Of a stretch of 64,000 nucleotides of DNA, positions 1-9,696 are shown piece after piece. Both the position numbers and the translations under genes were made by a program. The stretch comes from Burkholderiales bacterium PBB2 (GTDB lineage: Bacteria > Pseudomonadota > Gammaproteobacteria > Burkholderiales > Burkholderiaceae_C): NCBI GenBank assembly GCA_002255955.1, contig NKIM01000025.1, forward strand, positions 23,206 through 87,205. The letters are read 5' to 3'. Positions within the stretch are counted from its first letter, which is position 1. The number at the start of each line of letters is the position of its first letter. The notes beneath the pieces are model-generated. The model saw nothing but the letters and a program-made list of their open reading frames with translations, ran no database searches and had not been told where the DNA came from.

Positions 1-2707
1 TCAGCTTGACGGCCACTTCCTCGGCATCGAACAGACCCAGATGCTCCTTGCCCACCGCGGCCATGACGGCGGCTTCGCAGGCGGCGCCCGGGAAGCTCCA
101 GTCGGCGTTGTTGACCAGGCTGGCGGTCGGCGAGCCGTGGGTGTTCAGCGCCACAAAGGTGTGGCCTTCGCGCATGACGGCCAGGGTGCTCTTGTTGGCG
201 GCGACGATAGAATCGCAGGCGATCACCAGATCGGCCTCGGCCGTGCCGACCTTGGTGCAGTGGATGGCGTCGGCGCTGTTGGCGATCTGGATGTGGCTCC
301 AGGTGCTGCCGCCTTTTTGCGCCAAGCCGGCCGCGTCCTGCGTGATCACGCCCTTGCCTTCGAGGTGGGCGGCCATGCCCAGCAGCTGGCCGATGGTGAT
401 GACGCCGGTGCCGCCGACGCCGGCGACGACGATGCCCCAGGCCTTCTCGGCGTTCGGGATCACCGGCTGCGGCACCGTGCCCAGTGCGGCATCGAAGGGG
501 CTCAGGCGCTTGTCCTTTTTGGGCTTCTTCAGCTCGCCGCCTTCGACGGTGACGAAGCTGGGGCAGAAGCCCTTGACGCAGCTGAAGTCCTTGTTGCAGG
601 TGTTCTGGTTGATCTGGCGCTTGCGGCCGAAATCGGTGTCCAGCGGTTCGATGGACAGGCAGTTGGACTGGATGCTGCAGTCGCCGCAGCCTTCACAGAC
701 CAGCTCGTTGATGACCACGCGCTTGGCCGGGTCGACCAGCTTGCCCCGCTTGCGGCGGCGGCGCTTTTCGGTGGCGCAGGTCTGGTCGTAGATGATGGCG
801 GTGGTGCCGGGGATCTCGCGGAACTGGCGCTGGATGGCGTCGAGTTCGTCGCGGTGGTGCACGGTCACGCCGGACAGCAGGGAGACACCCATGTACTTGT
901 CCGGCTCGTCGGTCACGATCACCAGCTTGGCCACGCCTTCCGAAATCAGGCTTTGCATGATCTGCAGCACGGTGTGGCCTTCGGCGCGCTCACCGACCTG
1001 CTGGCCGCCGGTCATGGCGACGGCGTCGTTGTAGAGCACCTTGTAGGTGATGTTCACGCCCGAGGCGATGCTCTGGCGGATCGCCAGGATGCCGCTGTGG
1101 AAGTAGGTGCCGTCACCGAGGTTGGAGAAGATGTGCTTTTCGTTGGTGAAGGCGGCCTGGCCGACCCAGGGCACGCCCTCGCCGCCCATCTGGGTGAAGG
1201 TGGCGGTGTTGCGGCCCGGCATCCAGGTGACCATGTAGTGGCAGCCGATGCCGCCCACGGCGCGCGAGCCTTCGGGCACGCGGGTGCTGGTGTTGTGCGG
1301 GCAGCCCGAGCAGAACCAGGGCGTGCGGTCGGCGCCGCCGGCGGTTTTCTCTTCTTGCTTGAGGGCGTTTTCCTTGCTGTCGATCAGGGCCACGCGGGCG
1401 TCCAGGCGGGCGGCCACATCGGCGTCCACGCCCAGCTTCTTCAGGCGCTTGGCAATCGCGCGGGCGATGATGGCCGGGGTCAGGTCGGCCTGCGGACGCA
1501 GCAGCCAGTTCTTGCTTGGGTTGGCCATGCCCCACTCGCCGCCCAGGGCGCCGGAGTCGGCGTCGTCGTCGAACTTGCCCAGCACCAGCGGGCGCACATC
1601 GGGGCGCCAGTTGTAGAGCTGCTCCTTGATCTGGTACTCGATGACCTGGCGCTTTTCTTCCACGACCAGGATCTCTTGCAGGCCGTCGGCGAAATCACGG
1701 GTGATGGTCGCTTCCAGCGGCCAGACCACATTGACCTTGTGCAGGCGGATGCCGAGGCGGCGGCAGGTGTCGTCGTCGAGGCCCAGGTCATGCAGAGCCT
1801 GGCGGGTGTCGTTCCAGGCCTTGCCGCTGGCGATGATGCCGAAGCGGTCCTGCTTGGTCTCGATGACGTTGTAGTTCAGCTTGTTGGCGCGGACGTAGGC
1901 CAGGGCGGCGTACCACTTGTGGTCCATCATGCGCGCTTCCTGGTCCAGCGGCGGGTCGGGCCAGCGGATGTGCAGGCCGCCTTGCGGCATGGGGAAGTCA
2001 TCCGGCGTGATGATCTTGACCCGGTCCGGGTCGACGCTGACCGAGGCGGAGGATTCGACGATCTCCTGGATCGTCTTCATGCCCGACCACAGGCCCGAGA
2101 AGCGGCTCATGGCAAAGGCGTGCAAGCCCATGTCCAGGATGTCCTGCACGCTGCTGGGGAAGAACACCGGGAAGCCGGCGGCCTTGAAGACGTGGTCGCT
2201 CTGGTGGGCGGCGGTGGAGCTCTTGGCGATGTGGTCATCGCCGGCAATGGCGATCACGCCGCCATGCTGGGCCGTGCCGGCCATGTTCGCGTGCTTGAAC
2301 ACGTCGATGCAGCGGTCCACGCCCGGGCCCTTGCCGTACCAGATGCCGAACACGCCGTCGAACTTGGCCTTCTCCTTGAACAGGTCCAGCTGCTGCGTGC
2401 CCCAGACGGCGGTGGCGCCGAGTTCTTCGTTGACGCCGGGCTGGAAGACGATGTTCTGCTTGGCCAGATGCTTCTTGGCCGCTTGCAGGGCCTGGTCATA
2501 GCCACCCAGCGGCGAGCCGCGGTAGCCCGACACAAAGCCGGCGGTGTTCAGGCCCTGGATGGCATCGCGCGTGCGCTGCAGCATGGGCAGGCGCACCAGG
2601 GCTTGCACCCCGCTCATGAAGGCGCGGCCGCTGTCGAGCGCGTATTTGTCGTCCAGCGTGACCTTCTCGAGCGCGCGCAGGATGTGGTCGGGCAGGGGAG
2701 CATTCAT
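1..2707 (-). CDS. Indolepyruvate ferredoxin oxidoreductase, fused subunits (3' end cut by window)
   Basis: The minus-strand frame opens at the ATG at 2707 and stays open to the window edge, giving about 902 residues of a family that usually runs to about 1150-1200, so the C-terminus is missing. Recognisable parts are an N-terminal thiamine-enzyme-like domain (SGYRGSPLGGYD near residue 60), the central GDDHIAKSS stretch, and a cysteine-rich iron-sulphur segment from about residue 671 (CEGCGDC, then later CNKDFSC and GFC). The family oxidises aryl pyruvates such as indolepyruvate to the acyl-CoA, passing electrons to ferredoxin, in aromatic amino-acid breakdown. It is divergent from the Lrp-type gene at 2977, the usual place for a dedicated regulator. 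The long plus-strand frame over this region is a shadow. Confidence 0.9.
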   Translation of the reverse strand, partial: MNAPLPDHILRALEKVTLDDKYALDSGRAFMSGVQALVRLPMLQRTRDAIQGLNTAGFVSGYRGSPLGGYDQALQAAKKHLAKQNIVFQPGVNEELGATAVWGTQQLDLFKEKAKFDGVFGIWYGKGPGVDRCIDVFKHANMAGTAQHGGVIAIAGDDHIAKSSTAAHQSDHVFKAAGFPVFFPSSVQDILDMGLHAFAMSRFSGLWSGMKTIQEIVESSASVSVDPDRVKIITPDDFPMPQGGLHIRWPDPPLDQEARMMDHKWYAALAYVRANKLNYNVIETKQDRFGIIASGKAWNDTRQALHDLGLDDDTCRRLGIRLHKVNVVWPLEATITRDFADGLQEILVVEEKRQVIEYQIKEQLYNWRPDVRPLVLGKFDDDADSGALGGEWGMANPSKNWLLRPQADLTPAIIARAIAKRLKKLGVDADVAARLDARVALIDSKENALKQEEKTAGGADRTPWFCSGCPHNTSTRVPEGSRAVGGIGCHYMVTWMPGRNTATFTQMGGEGVPWVGQAAFTNEKHIFSNLGDGTYFHSGILAIRQSIASGVNITYKVLYNDAVAMTGGQQVGERAEGHTVLQIMQSLISEGVAKLVIVTDEPDKYMGVSLLSGVTVHHRDELDAIQRQFREIPGTTAIIYDQTCATEKRRRRKRGKLVDPAKRVVINELVCEGCGDCSIQSNCLSIEPLDTDFGRKRQINQNTCNKDFSCVKGFCPSFVTVEGGELKKPKKDKRLSPFDAALGTVPQPVIPNAEKAWGIVVAGVGGTGVITIGQLLGMAAHLEGKGVITQDAAGLAQKGGSTWSHIQIANSADAIHCTKVGTAEADLVIACDSIVAANKSTLAVMREGHTFVALNTHGSPTASLVNNADWSFPGAACEAAVMAAVGKEHLGLFDAEEVAVKL

Positions 2708-2976
2708 GTGGAGTGTCTCGGCTTGTCTCGGGGTGGAACCGGGCTGGCTGCTGCCGCTTGTGGCGGCCATGCTCCCGTGTGCGTTGGATGCCGGCACAGG
2801 GTGCGGCACAGTATGTCCGGCCTGCAGGCCCTGTGTACAGGGCCGCAGCACGGACTTGCCCTTAAAAAAGGCAGGCGCCAGTGTAGGGAAAGGGCCGCGA
2901 GCGGTGCTTTCTATTTGGTCTTGGAAACTCGGGCGCTGAGCAATAATCTTTCTAGCAATCTGTTTTGGGGCAAGAA
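2708..2976. promoter_or_regulatory. Divergent promoter region, ior gene / Lrp-type regulator
   Basis: This 269-base non-coding gap separates two divergent genes. It turns visibly AT-richer towards the regulator start (around 2925-2975). I could not assign a convincing -35/-10 pair or an operator by eye. An Lrp-type protein commonly binds such a gap, so regulation of both genes from here is an inference from layout. Confidence 0.4.
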
Positions 2977-3567
2977 ATGGCATCGAGAAAGCCCGGACCT
3001 AGTAAAAACCCGCAGTCTCTTGACGGGGCTTTGGACCCGGCCACGGACGCGGGCGCCGATGCCAGCGCGGCCGCGGACTCGCCCCAGGGCGACACCCTCG
3101 ACCGTTATCACATCGCCATCCTGGCCGAGCTGCAGCGCGATGCGCGGCTCTCCAACGCCGAACTCTCGGCCCGCATCGGCCTGTCCACCGCGCCCACCTG
3201 GCGGCGCGTGCGCTGGCTGGAAGAGCAGGGCTTCATCACCGGCTACCGCGCCGAGATCGACCGCCGCAAGATCGGCCTGGGCGTGCTCGCCTTTGTGCGC
3301 GTGGACGCCGACCGCAACACCGGCACCTCGACCAAGCCGCTGGAAGACGCGCTGCGCCAGCTGCCCGAGGTGATCTCCTGCCACTACATCTCGGGGGCCG
3401 GCACCTTCGAGCTGCAGGTGCTGGCCACCGACCTCGACGCCTTCAGCCGCTTCACCATCGACACGCTGTTGCACCTGCCCAATGTCAAGGACGTGCACAC
3501 CAGCTTCTCGCTCGGCGAAGTGAAGGCCGGCGGCGGCGTGCCGCTGCGGCATTTGCGCGGCGGCTGA
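2977..3567 (+). CDS. Lrp/AsnC family transcriptional regulator
   Basis: A 196-residue protein with an unusually long, low-complexity Ala/Asp/Pro-rich N-terminal tail (about 40 residues), then the AsnC-type helix-turn-helix (LDRYHIAILAELQRDARLSN, then ELSARIGLSTAPTWRRVRWLE) and the ligand-binding RAM domain (VISCHYISGAGTFELQVLATD). I chose the ATG at 2977, which has GGGG about 6 bases upstream. A TTG four codons earlier is possible. It is divergent from the indolepyruvate oxidoreductase and probably controls it in response to an amino acid or its keto acid. That target is inferred from position only. Confidence 0.9.
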   Translation: MASRKPGPSKNPQSLDGALDPATDAGADASAAADSPQGDTLDRYHIAILAELQRDARLSNAELSARIGLSTAPTWRRVRWLEEQGFITGYRAEIDRRKIGLGVLAFVRVDADRNTGTSTKPLEDALRQLPEVISCHYISGAGTFELQVLATDLDAFSRFTIDTLLHLPNVKDVHTSFSLGEVKAGGGVPLRHLRGG

Positions 3568-3593
3568 GGGGCGGCTGAAGGGCTGTCACGGTC

Positions 3594-4181
3594 ATGGCCT
3601 GGGCCGATCTGGATGCCATCGCCGCCCGCCAAAGCCAGGCGCTGCGGCGGGCCATGCGCGCGGCGGTGCGCCGCAGCAATGGCGAGCAGTCGGGCCTGCG
3701 CCTGCTGGGTCAGGGCGTGTTCGGCCTGCTGCTCTGCCTGCTGCCGCTCTGGGGGCTGGGCTTCTGGGGCCTGATCTTCTGCGCGCCGGGGCTGTGGTTC
3801 TTTTTGCTGCCGGCCTTGGTGGAGGGGCTGCCCGAGCTCTGGGCCTGGGCCGCGCCGGCGCGCTGGGCCGATGTGCAGGGCCAGCGCTACAGCTTCATGG
3901 GTGCCTACCTGCACATCGAGCGCGACGCCGAGGGCCAGCCCTGGCTCAGCTGCGACGAGGTGCGCGCCGCGGGCGTGGACCTGCCGCAAGCCTGGATCGT
4001 GCAAGCCCGGCTGGACCCGGCGCGCTGCCGCCTCGATGCGCGCGGCCGGCGCCTGCAGCTGCGCGCCGATGCCTTGCTCGCCGGCCTGCAGGGCACGGCC
4101 CAGCCACGCGGCCACAAGTTCGCGCTGTGGTTGCAGCGGGTGGTGATCTTCCCGGCCGATCGGGCAGCGCGGCGGCGCTGA
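3594..4181 (+). CDS. Hypothetical membrane protein, two transmembrane helices
   Basis: A 195-residue protein I do not recognise. A basic N-terminus (about 35 residues, RRAMRAAVRR) is followed by a strongly hydrophobic stretch from about residue 43 to 80 that reads as a helical hairpin (LLLCLLPLWGLGFWG, then FFLLPALVEGLPEL), and then a soluble C-terminal domain of about 100 residues ending in a very basic tail. It starts 26 bases after the Lrp gene on the same strand, so it may be co-transcribed with it. No function can be assigned. Confidence 0.6.
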   Translation: MAWADLDAIAARQSQALRRAMRAAVRRSNGEQSGLRLLGQGVFGLLLCLLPLWGLGFWGLIFCAPGLWFFLLPALVEGLPELWAWAAPARWADVQGQRYSFMGAYLHIERDAEGQPWLSCDEVRAAGVDLPQAWIVQARLDPARCRLDARGRRLQLRADALLAGLQGTAQPRGHKFALWLQRVVIFPADRAARRR

Positions 4182-4276
4182 GCCGTGCGCCAGCGCACCG
4201 ACGCGCCACTGCTGCGGCCTTGATGCTGGCCCTGAAGCTCATCACCGATGAGCCATGGATACCGACGAGGCCCGCC

Positions 4277-4702
<426 letters not shown>

Positions 4703-4786
4703 CCGCACTGCTCGCTGCGAATCGGGGCTGGGCGGTGTTCGCCACACACTTTCGGCAGGGCCGCCCGCAGCCCAGAGAATGGGGTC

Positions 4787-5692
4787 ATGAGCACCAGCGC
4801 CCGACTGCCGTTCCGCCACTTCCTGCTTGCCCTGGCCGTGGTGGCCATCTGGGGCAGCAATTTTGTGGTCATCCGCCTCGGGCTCAACGCCCTGCCGCCC
4901 TTGCTGTTCGCCACCCTGCGTTTCAGCTTGGCGGTGCTGCCGGCGGTGTTCTTCATCAAACGGCCCGAGCTGCCCTGGCGCAATCTCGCCAGCTACGGGC
5001 TCTTGATCGGTGTCGGCCAGTTCGGCCTGCTCTTTCTGGCCATGCGCGGGCCGCAGCCGGCCATCTCGCCCGGCCTGGCTTCGCTGGTGATTCAAACGCA
5101 GGTCTTCTTCACCCTGATGCTGTCCATGCGCCTGACGCGCGAGCCGGTGCGGGGCTACCAATGGCTGGCCTTGGGCCTGGCCGCCTCCGGCATCGCCCTG
5201 ATCGCCAGCCACACCGACGGCAGCGCCACGCCGCTGGGCCTGGCCATGGTGCTGGCCGCGGCCTTCAGCTGGGCCTGCGCCAATATGGTGGGCAAACAGG
5301 CGGGGCTGGTGAACATGCTGGCCTATATGGTCTGGACCAGCGTCTTTGCCGTGCCGCCGCTCTTGCTGCTGTCCCTGCTGGTCGAGGGGCCGCAGGCCAT
5401 GGCCGCGGGCTTGAGCCACGCCGGCTGGGGCACCTGGGCGGCGGTGCTCTGGCAGGCTCTGGGCAACACCTTGTTTGGCTACGGCGTGTGGGGCTGGCTG
5501 CTGGCCCGCCATGCGCCGGCCACGGTCGTGCCCATGGCCTTGCTGGTGCCCGTCTTTGGCATGAGCACCGCGGCCCTGGTGCTGGGCGAAGGCCTGCCAG
5601 CCTGGAAGCTGATCGCCGCCGGCCTGGTGCTGGCCGGCCTGGGCTTGAATCTGCTGTGGCCGCTGCGCAAAGCCAGAACGCAGGCGGCATGA
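4787..5692 (+). CDS. EamA/DMT family exporter
   Basis: A 301-residue inner-membrane protein with about ten hydrophobic segments arranged as two EamA repeats. The first begins LLALAVVAIWGSNFVVIRLG, a typical DMT signature, and the second repeat begins near AAAFSWACANMVGKQAG. The length matches the family. The overall pattern is close to the O-acetylserine/cysteine exporter EamA, but substrates in this family cannot be read from sequence. Start ATG at 4787. The gene ends 44 bases before arsA on the same strand. Confidence 0.88.
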   Translation: MSTSARLPFRHFLLALAVVAIWGSNFVVIRLGLNALPPLLFATLRFSLAVLPAVFFIKRPELPWRNLASYGLLIGVGQFGLLFLAMRGPQPAISPGLASLVIQTQVFFTLMLSMRLTREPVRGYQWLALGLAASGIALIASHTDGSATPLGLAMVLAAAFSWACANMVGKQAGLVNMLAYMVWTSVFAVPPLLLLSLLVEGPQAMAAGLSHAGWGTWAAVLWQALGNTLFGYGVWGWLLARHAPATVVPMALLVPVFGMSTAALVLGEGLPAWKLIAAGLVLAGLGLNLLWPLRKARTQAA

Positions 5693-5736
5693 CCCAGCGC
5701 AGAGTCAAGGCCTTGATGCTGCGTTAGGCTGAGCCC

Positions 5737-7500
5737 ATGGACATCTTGAATACCCCGCGCTTCCAGTTCTTCACCGGCAAGGGCGGGGTCGGCAAGACCT
5801 CCTGCTCCACCGCCACCGCCCTGGCCCTGGCCGACGCCGGCCGGCGCGTGCTGCTGGTCAGCACCGATGCGGCCTCCAATCTCGACGAGATGCTGGACAT
5901 CCCGCTGCGCCAGCAGCCGGTGGCCGTGCCCGGAGCGCCGGGCTTGTCGGTCATGAACATCGACCCCAACCAGGCCGCCGAGGACTACCGCCAGCGCGTG
6001 CTGGCCCAGTTGGGCGCCGGCGCCAGTGCCGCCGAGCGGGACACGGTGCGCGAGCAGCTCAGTGGCGCCTGCACCACCGAGATCGCGGCGTTTGACGAGT
6101 TCGCCAGCCTGCTGGCCGAAGGCGCCCCCGGCTTTGACCACATCGTCTTCGACACCGCCCCCACCGGCCACACCCTGCGCCTGCTCAGCCTGCCCAAGGC
6201 CTGGAGCGGCTTTCTGGCCGACAACGATCGCGGCGCCTCCTGCCTGGGCCCGCACTCGGGGCTGAAGATGCAGGAGGCACGCTTCCAGGCCGCGCTGGCG
6301 GCCTTGTGCGACCCGGCGCTGACCGAGGTGGTGCTGGTGGCCCGGCCCGAGCGCGGCGCGCTGGACGAGGCCGCGCGCAGTGCCGTCGAGCTGCAGGGTT
6401 TGGGCTTGCAGCGCCAGCGCCTGCTGATCAACGGCGTCTTCCATGCCAGCGTGGCAGATGACCCGGTGGCGGCCGCGCTCGAGGCCCAGGGCCAGACGGC
6501 GCTGGCCGCCATGCCCGCGCCCTTGGCCGCACTGCCGCGCCGCGAGCTGCCGCTGCGGCCAATGGACATGGTGGGCCTGGCCGCGCTGCGGGCCTTGTTT
6601 CAAGATCCCTCCACAACGTTGCCGGCCCAAGCTTTGAGCGCTTTCGCCTTGGCGGTGCCCGATGAGGCCGCCCGCCTGTCAGCCCTCTGCGATGAGCTGG
6701 CCGCCGCCGGCCGGGGCCTGATCCTGGTCATGGGCAAGGGCGGCGTGGGCAAGACCACCATCGCCGCGGCCCTGGCCATCGGCCTGGTGCAGCGCGGCCA
6801 TGCGGTGCACCTGAGCACCACCGACCCGGCCGCCCATGTGCTGCCCACGTTGCAGGGCGAGCTGCCCGGTTTGCGTGTCGATGCCATCGATCCCAAGCGC
6901 GAGACCGAGGCGTACATCGCCAAGGTCATGGCCCACAAGGGCCGCGATCTGGATGAGGCCGGCCGCGCCCTGCTGCTGGAAGACCTGCAATCGCCCTGTA
7001 CCGAAGAGGTGGCGGTGTTCCACGCCTTTTCGCGCGTGGTCAGCGAGGCGCGCAGCGCTTTTGTCGTGCTGGACACCGCGCCCACCGGCCACTCGCTGCT
7101 GTTGATGGACGCCACCGGCGCATACGACCGCCAGATGCGCCGCGAGTTGCAGGGTGGTGGCGGTGCGAGCGCACGACTGATCACACCGCTGATGCGCTTG
7201 CAAGACCCGGCCTACACCCGCATCCTCTTGGTCACCCTGGCCGAGCAGACGCCGGTCTCGCAGGCGGCAGCGCTGCAAAGCGATCTGCGCCGCGCCGGCA
7301 TCGAGCCCTTTGCCTGGATCATGAACCGCAGCCTGCTGGCCGCCGGCGCCCACGACCCGCTCTTGAGCGCCCGCCTGGCTGGCGAGCAGCGGCAGATGCA
7401 GCGCATCGCGGACGAGCATTTGGCGCAGCGCCTCTTCTGGCTGCCCTGGTGCGCGCAGCCGCCGGTCGGCATCCCGGCCTTGGCCGCGCTGGCGCGCTAG
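5737..7500 (+). CDS. arsA: ArsA-type arsenite-translocating ATPase, tandem domains
   Basis: A 587-residue protein of two fused ATPase halves, each with the P-loop GKGGVGKT (residues 14-21 and 333-340) and the DTAPTGH signal-transduction motif. The three cysteines that bind As(III) in the Escherichia coli enzyme have clear counterparts: C112 (LSGACTTE), C169 (GASCLGP) and C421 (SPCTEE). The family ATPase drives the ArsB arsenite efflux pump. No arsB, arsC, arsD, arsR or acr3 lies nearby, so this is an orphan copy. It could serve a distant ars locus or have another metal-related or tail-anchored-protein role, but the conserved cysteines favour metalloid binding. Confidence 0.9.
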   Translation: MDILNTPRFQFFTGKGGVGKTSCSTATALALADAGRRVLLVSTDAASNLDEMLDIPLRQQPVAVPGAPGLSVMNIDPNQAAEDYRQRVLAQLGAGASAAERDTVREQLSGACTTEIAAFDEFASLLAEGAPGFDHIVFDTAPTGHTLRLLSLPKAWSGFLADNDRGASCLGPHSGLKMQEARFQAALAALCDPALTEVVLVARPERGALDEAARSAVELQGLGLQRQRLLINGVFHASVADDPVAAALEAQGQTALAAMPAPLAALPRRELPLRPMDMVGLAALRALFQDPSTTLPAQALSAFALAVPDEAARLSALCDELAAAGRGLILVMGKGGVGKTTIAAALAIGLVQRGHAVHLSTTDPAAHVLPTLQGELPGLRVDAIDPKRETEAYIAKVMAHKGRDLDEAGRALLLEDLQSPCTEEVAVFHAFSRVVSEARSAFVVLDTAPTGHSLLLMDATGAYDRQMRRELQGGGGASARLITPLMRLQDPAYTRILLVTLAEQTPVSQAAALQSDLRRAGIEPFAWIMNRSLLAAGAHDPLLSARLAGEQRQMQRIADEHLAQRLFWLPWCAQPPVGIPALAALAR

Positions 7501-7524
7501 GCCGGGTCGGCCTATGCTGGGCGC

Positions 7525-8250
7525 ATGAACGCATCCCACTTGCTTCCCCGCCGCGCTTGCTTGCTTCTGAGTGTGTTGGGCCTGATGCCGCTGCTCGCGC
7601 TGGCTCAGCCCGCGGCCAAGCTGCCGTCCCGCAACCTCTGGGTTGAGATGCGTTGGGTGGAAAGCCGCATGGACGGCGCCAGCCTGGCCGGCGTGCGCGA
7701 TGGCGCGGTGGTGGTGGGCACGGGCGGCAGCGTTTCGCCCACGCCCGGTGTGAGCCTGAGCACGAGCAGCCACAGCCAGAGCGGCCAGCAGACCCAGCGC
7801 GTGCTGGTCCTGAACGGCCGCCAGGCGCAGTTCCAGCTCAACGAGAAAGTGCCGGTGCAGTGGGTTGATGTCTCGGTGCAAACGGACGGCGCGGCGGCGG
7901 CCGGTGGCGGTGCACCCGGCATGGCCGATGCGCGCGTGCGCGCCGTGCCGCGCAGCGGCTTTGTCGAACAGACGCGTGGCTTCACCGTGGCCGTGTTCTG
8001 GCCCGGCGGCCAGCAGCCGGCGCGCCTGGACATCAAGGTGCAAACCCCCTCGGGCGAGCCCGGCCCGAACGGCGTTCCCGCAGGCCAAACCCAGCTCGAC
8101 AGCAGCGTGCAGCTGCGCCTGGGCGAATGGCTGACGGTGGCGCGCACCGGTGCGGCGGTGCAGGCACAGGAACGCGGCGTGCTCAGCACCCGGGCGGCCG
8201 AATCGCAGACCCAGCGCGAGCTGCAACTGCGCGTCGATCTGGCGCCTTGA
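7525..8250 (+). CDS. Hypothetical secreted protein
   Basis: A 241-residue protein with a clear signal peptide (arginines at 9-10, hydrophobic core LLLSVLGLMPLLALA, cleavage near AQP). The mature part is beta-rich, with Ser/Gly-rich stretches (SVSPTPGVSLSTSSHSQS), a VLVLNGRQAQFQLNEKVPVQ segment and an LRLGEWLTVARTG segment. These last two loosely recall the C-terminal strands of secretin-like proteins, but I cannot support a family assignment. It follows arsA by 24 bases and could share its transcript. Confidence 0.65.
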   Translation: MNASHLLPRRACLLLSVLGLMPLLALAQPAAKLPSRNLWVEMRWVESRMDGASLAGVRDGAVVVGTGGSVSPTPGVSLSTSSHSQSGQQTQRVLVLNGRQAQFQLNEKVPVQWVDVSVQTDGAAAAGGGAPGMADARVRAVPRSGFVEQTRGFTVAVFWPGGQQPARLDIKVQTPSGEPGPNGVPAGQTQLDSSVQLRLGEWLTVARTGAAVQAQERGVLSTRAAESQTQRELQLRVDLAP

Positions 8251-8386
8251 GCGATGGCTGCCGTGCGCGATGGCCGCCGTGCGCGGCCTGCGCCCGCATT
8301 CGTGAGCCGCTTAAGCCAATCTTGAGGTGGCGGGCGCCTGCCCCTGCTAGTCTCCAGCGTCGCTGTTTGGAGCCTGCTGTTCGATC

Positions 8387-9688
8387 ATGTTGAAGTTGCC
8401 CTTGTTCCCTTCTCGCCCGGCCCTGGTCGCTTCTGCGCTGTGCATGTCGCTGTGCTTGTCGCTGTTGTCGGCCGCGGCCCAGGCTGCCGATGCGCCGCCA
8501 TACCCAGTGTTCGGCGGCAAGCCCCTGCCGGTCGAGCGCACCAGCGCCAAGGTGGTGGGGGTCTACGTGCCCATGTGGGAAAGCGCTGCCCACGTCGACC
8601 GCATCCCGGCCGGCAGCGTGACGCACTTGCTGTATTCCTTTCTGCGCCTGTGCGGCCCGGGTCAGATCGCCAAGGACGCAGCGCGCTGCGAGGGCAAAAA
8701 GGATTTCCAGCTCAGCACCGGCGGCGCCGAGAAAACTTTTGACGCCGCCTTTGCGCGCTTGAAGGCGCGCGAGCCCCAGGTCAAGGTGCTGGCCTCGGTC
8801 GGCGGCTGGGGCGGCTCGGACGGCTTCTTCCACATGGCGCCCGATGCGGCCAAGCGCGCCGTCTTTGTCGAGTCGTCTCTGCAGTTCCTGCGCGATCACC
8901 CGAGCTTCGACGGCATCGACATCGACTGGGAGCACCCCGGCGACAACGGTTCCGCCAACGGCGTGCCTCTGGGCAGCCCGGCCGATGGCCAGGCCTATGC
9001 CGACCTGATGGTGGACATGCGCCGCGGCCTGCAGCGCCTGGAGGCCGAGACCGGCCGGCCCTATCTGCTGAGCACGGCCATCAACAGCGGCGAGACGGTG
9101 GTCAAGCGCATCAACTTCAAGCAGGCCGCACCCGCGCTCGATCTCATCTTCATGATGACCTACGACTTCTATGGCAACTGGTCAGCCGCGGCGGGCAACC
9201 ACACGACGCTGATGAGCAGCCGCAACACCGCCGGCATCGAGGCCGACGACAGCCTCGACCGCTCGGTGCGCAACCTCGAGGCCGCCGGCGTGCCGCGCGC
9301 CAAGCTGGTGGGCGGCGTGGCCATGTACGGCCGCGGCTTTGCCGGCGTCGAGCGTGCGCAGACCGGGGCCAGCAAGACCGGCGGCTACCCCGGCGCCGAT
9401 GGCTCGGCCGGCTACCGCGAAATCGCCGCCCGCTACCTCGGGCCCAAGGGCCAGGGCGTGAACGGCTATCTGGCCCAGTTCGATGCCCAGACCCAGTCCT
9501 GGAGCCTGTTCCACCCCAAGCACAAGCTCTGGATGGGTTATGACGACCCGCGCGCCGTCATCGCCAAGGGCCGGTACGCCGTCAAGCAGGGCCTGGCCGG
9601 CCTGTTCGCCTGGGAGCTGACCCAGGACAACGGCGATCTGCTCAATGCCATGAACCATGGCGTGGGCAATCTCTTGCTCACGCGCTGA
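8387..9688 (+). CDS. GH18 chitinase (secreted)
   Basis: A 433-residue protein with a signal peptide (SALCMSLCLSLLSAAAQAA) and a GH18 barrel. The catalytic motif DGIDIDWE is intact, with the acid/base at E182 and supporting aspartates at about 178 and 180. Other family landmarks are VLASVGGWGGSDGFF and MTYDFYGNWS, and the late barrel tryptophan segment LFAWELTQDNGD. It has no separate chitin-binding domain. It should cleave chitin or chitooligosaccharides outside the inner membrane. It lies about 39 kb from the GlcNAc operon in this window, and together they would form a chitin-degradation route. The 136 bases upstream show no NagQ-like site by eye. Confidence 0.92.
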   Translation: MLKLPLFPSRPALVASALCMSLCLSLLSAAAQAADAPPYPVFGGKPLPVERTSAKVVGVYVPMWESAAHVDRIPAGSVTHLLYSFLRLCGPGQIAKDAARCEGKKDFQLSTGGAEKTFDAAFARLKAREPQVKVLASVGGWGGSDGFFHMAPDAAKRAVFVESSLQFLRDHPSFDGIDIDWEHPGDNGSANGVPLGSPADGQAYADLMVDMRRGLQRLEAETGRPYLLSTAINSGETVVKRINFKQAAPALDLIFMMTYDFYGNWSAAAGNHTTLMSSRNTAGIEADDSLDRSVRNLEAAGVPRAKLVGGVAMYGRGFAGVERAQTGASKTGGYPGADGSAGYREIAARYLGPKGQGVNGYLAQFDAQTQSWSLFHPKHKLWMGYDDPRAVIAKGRYAVKQGLAGLFAWELTQDNGDLLNAMNHGVGNLLLTR

Positions 9689-9696
9689 GCCTGCGT

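Noticed and set aside
41..3373. 1110-residue plus-strand open frame
   Set aside because: It is the antisense shadow of the indolepyruvate oxidoreductase, with low-complexity Ala/Gly/His composition and no family features.
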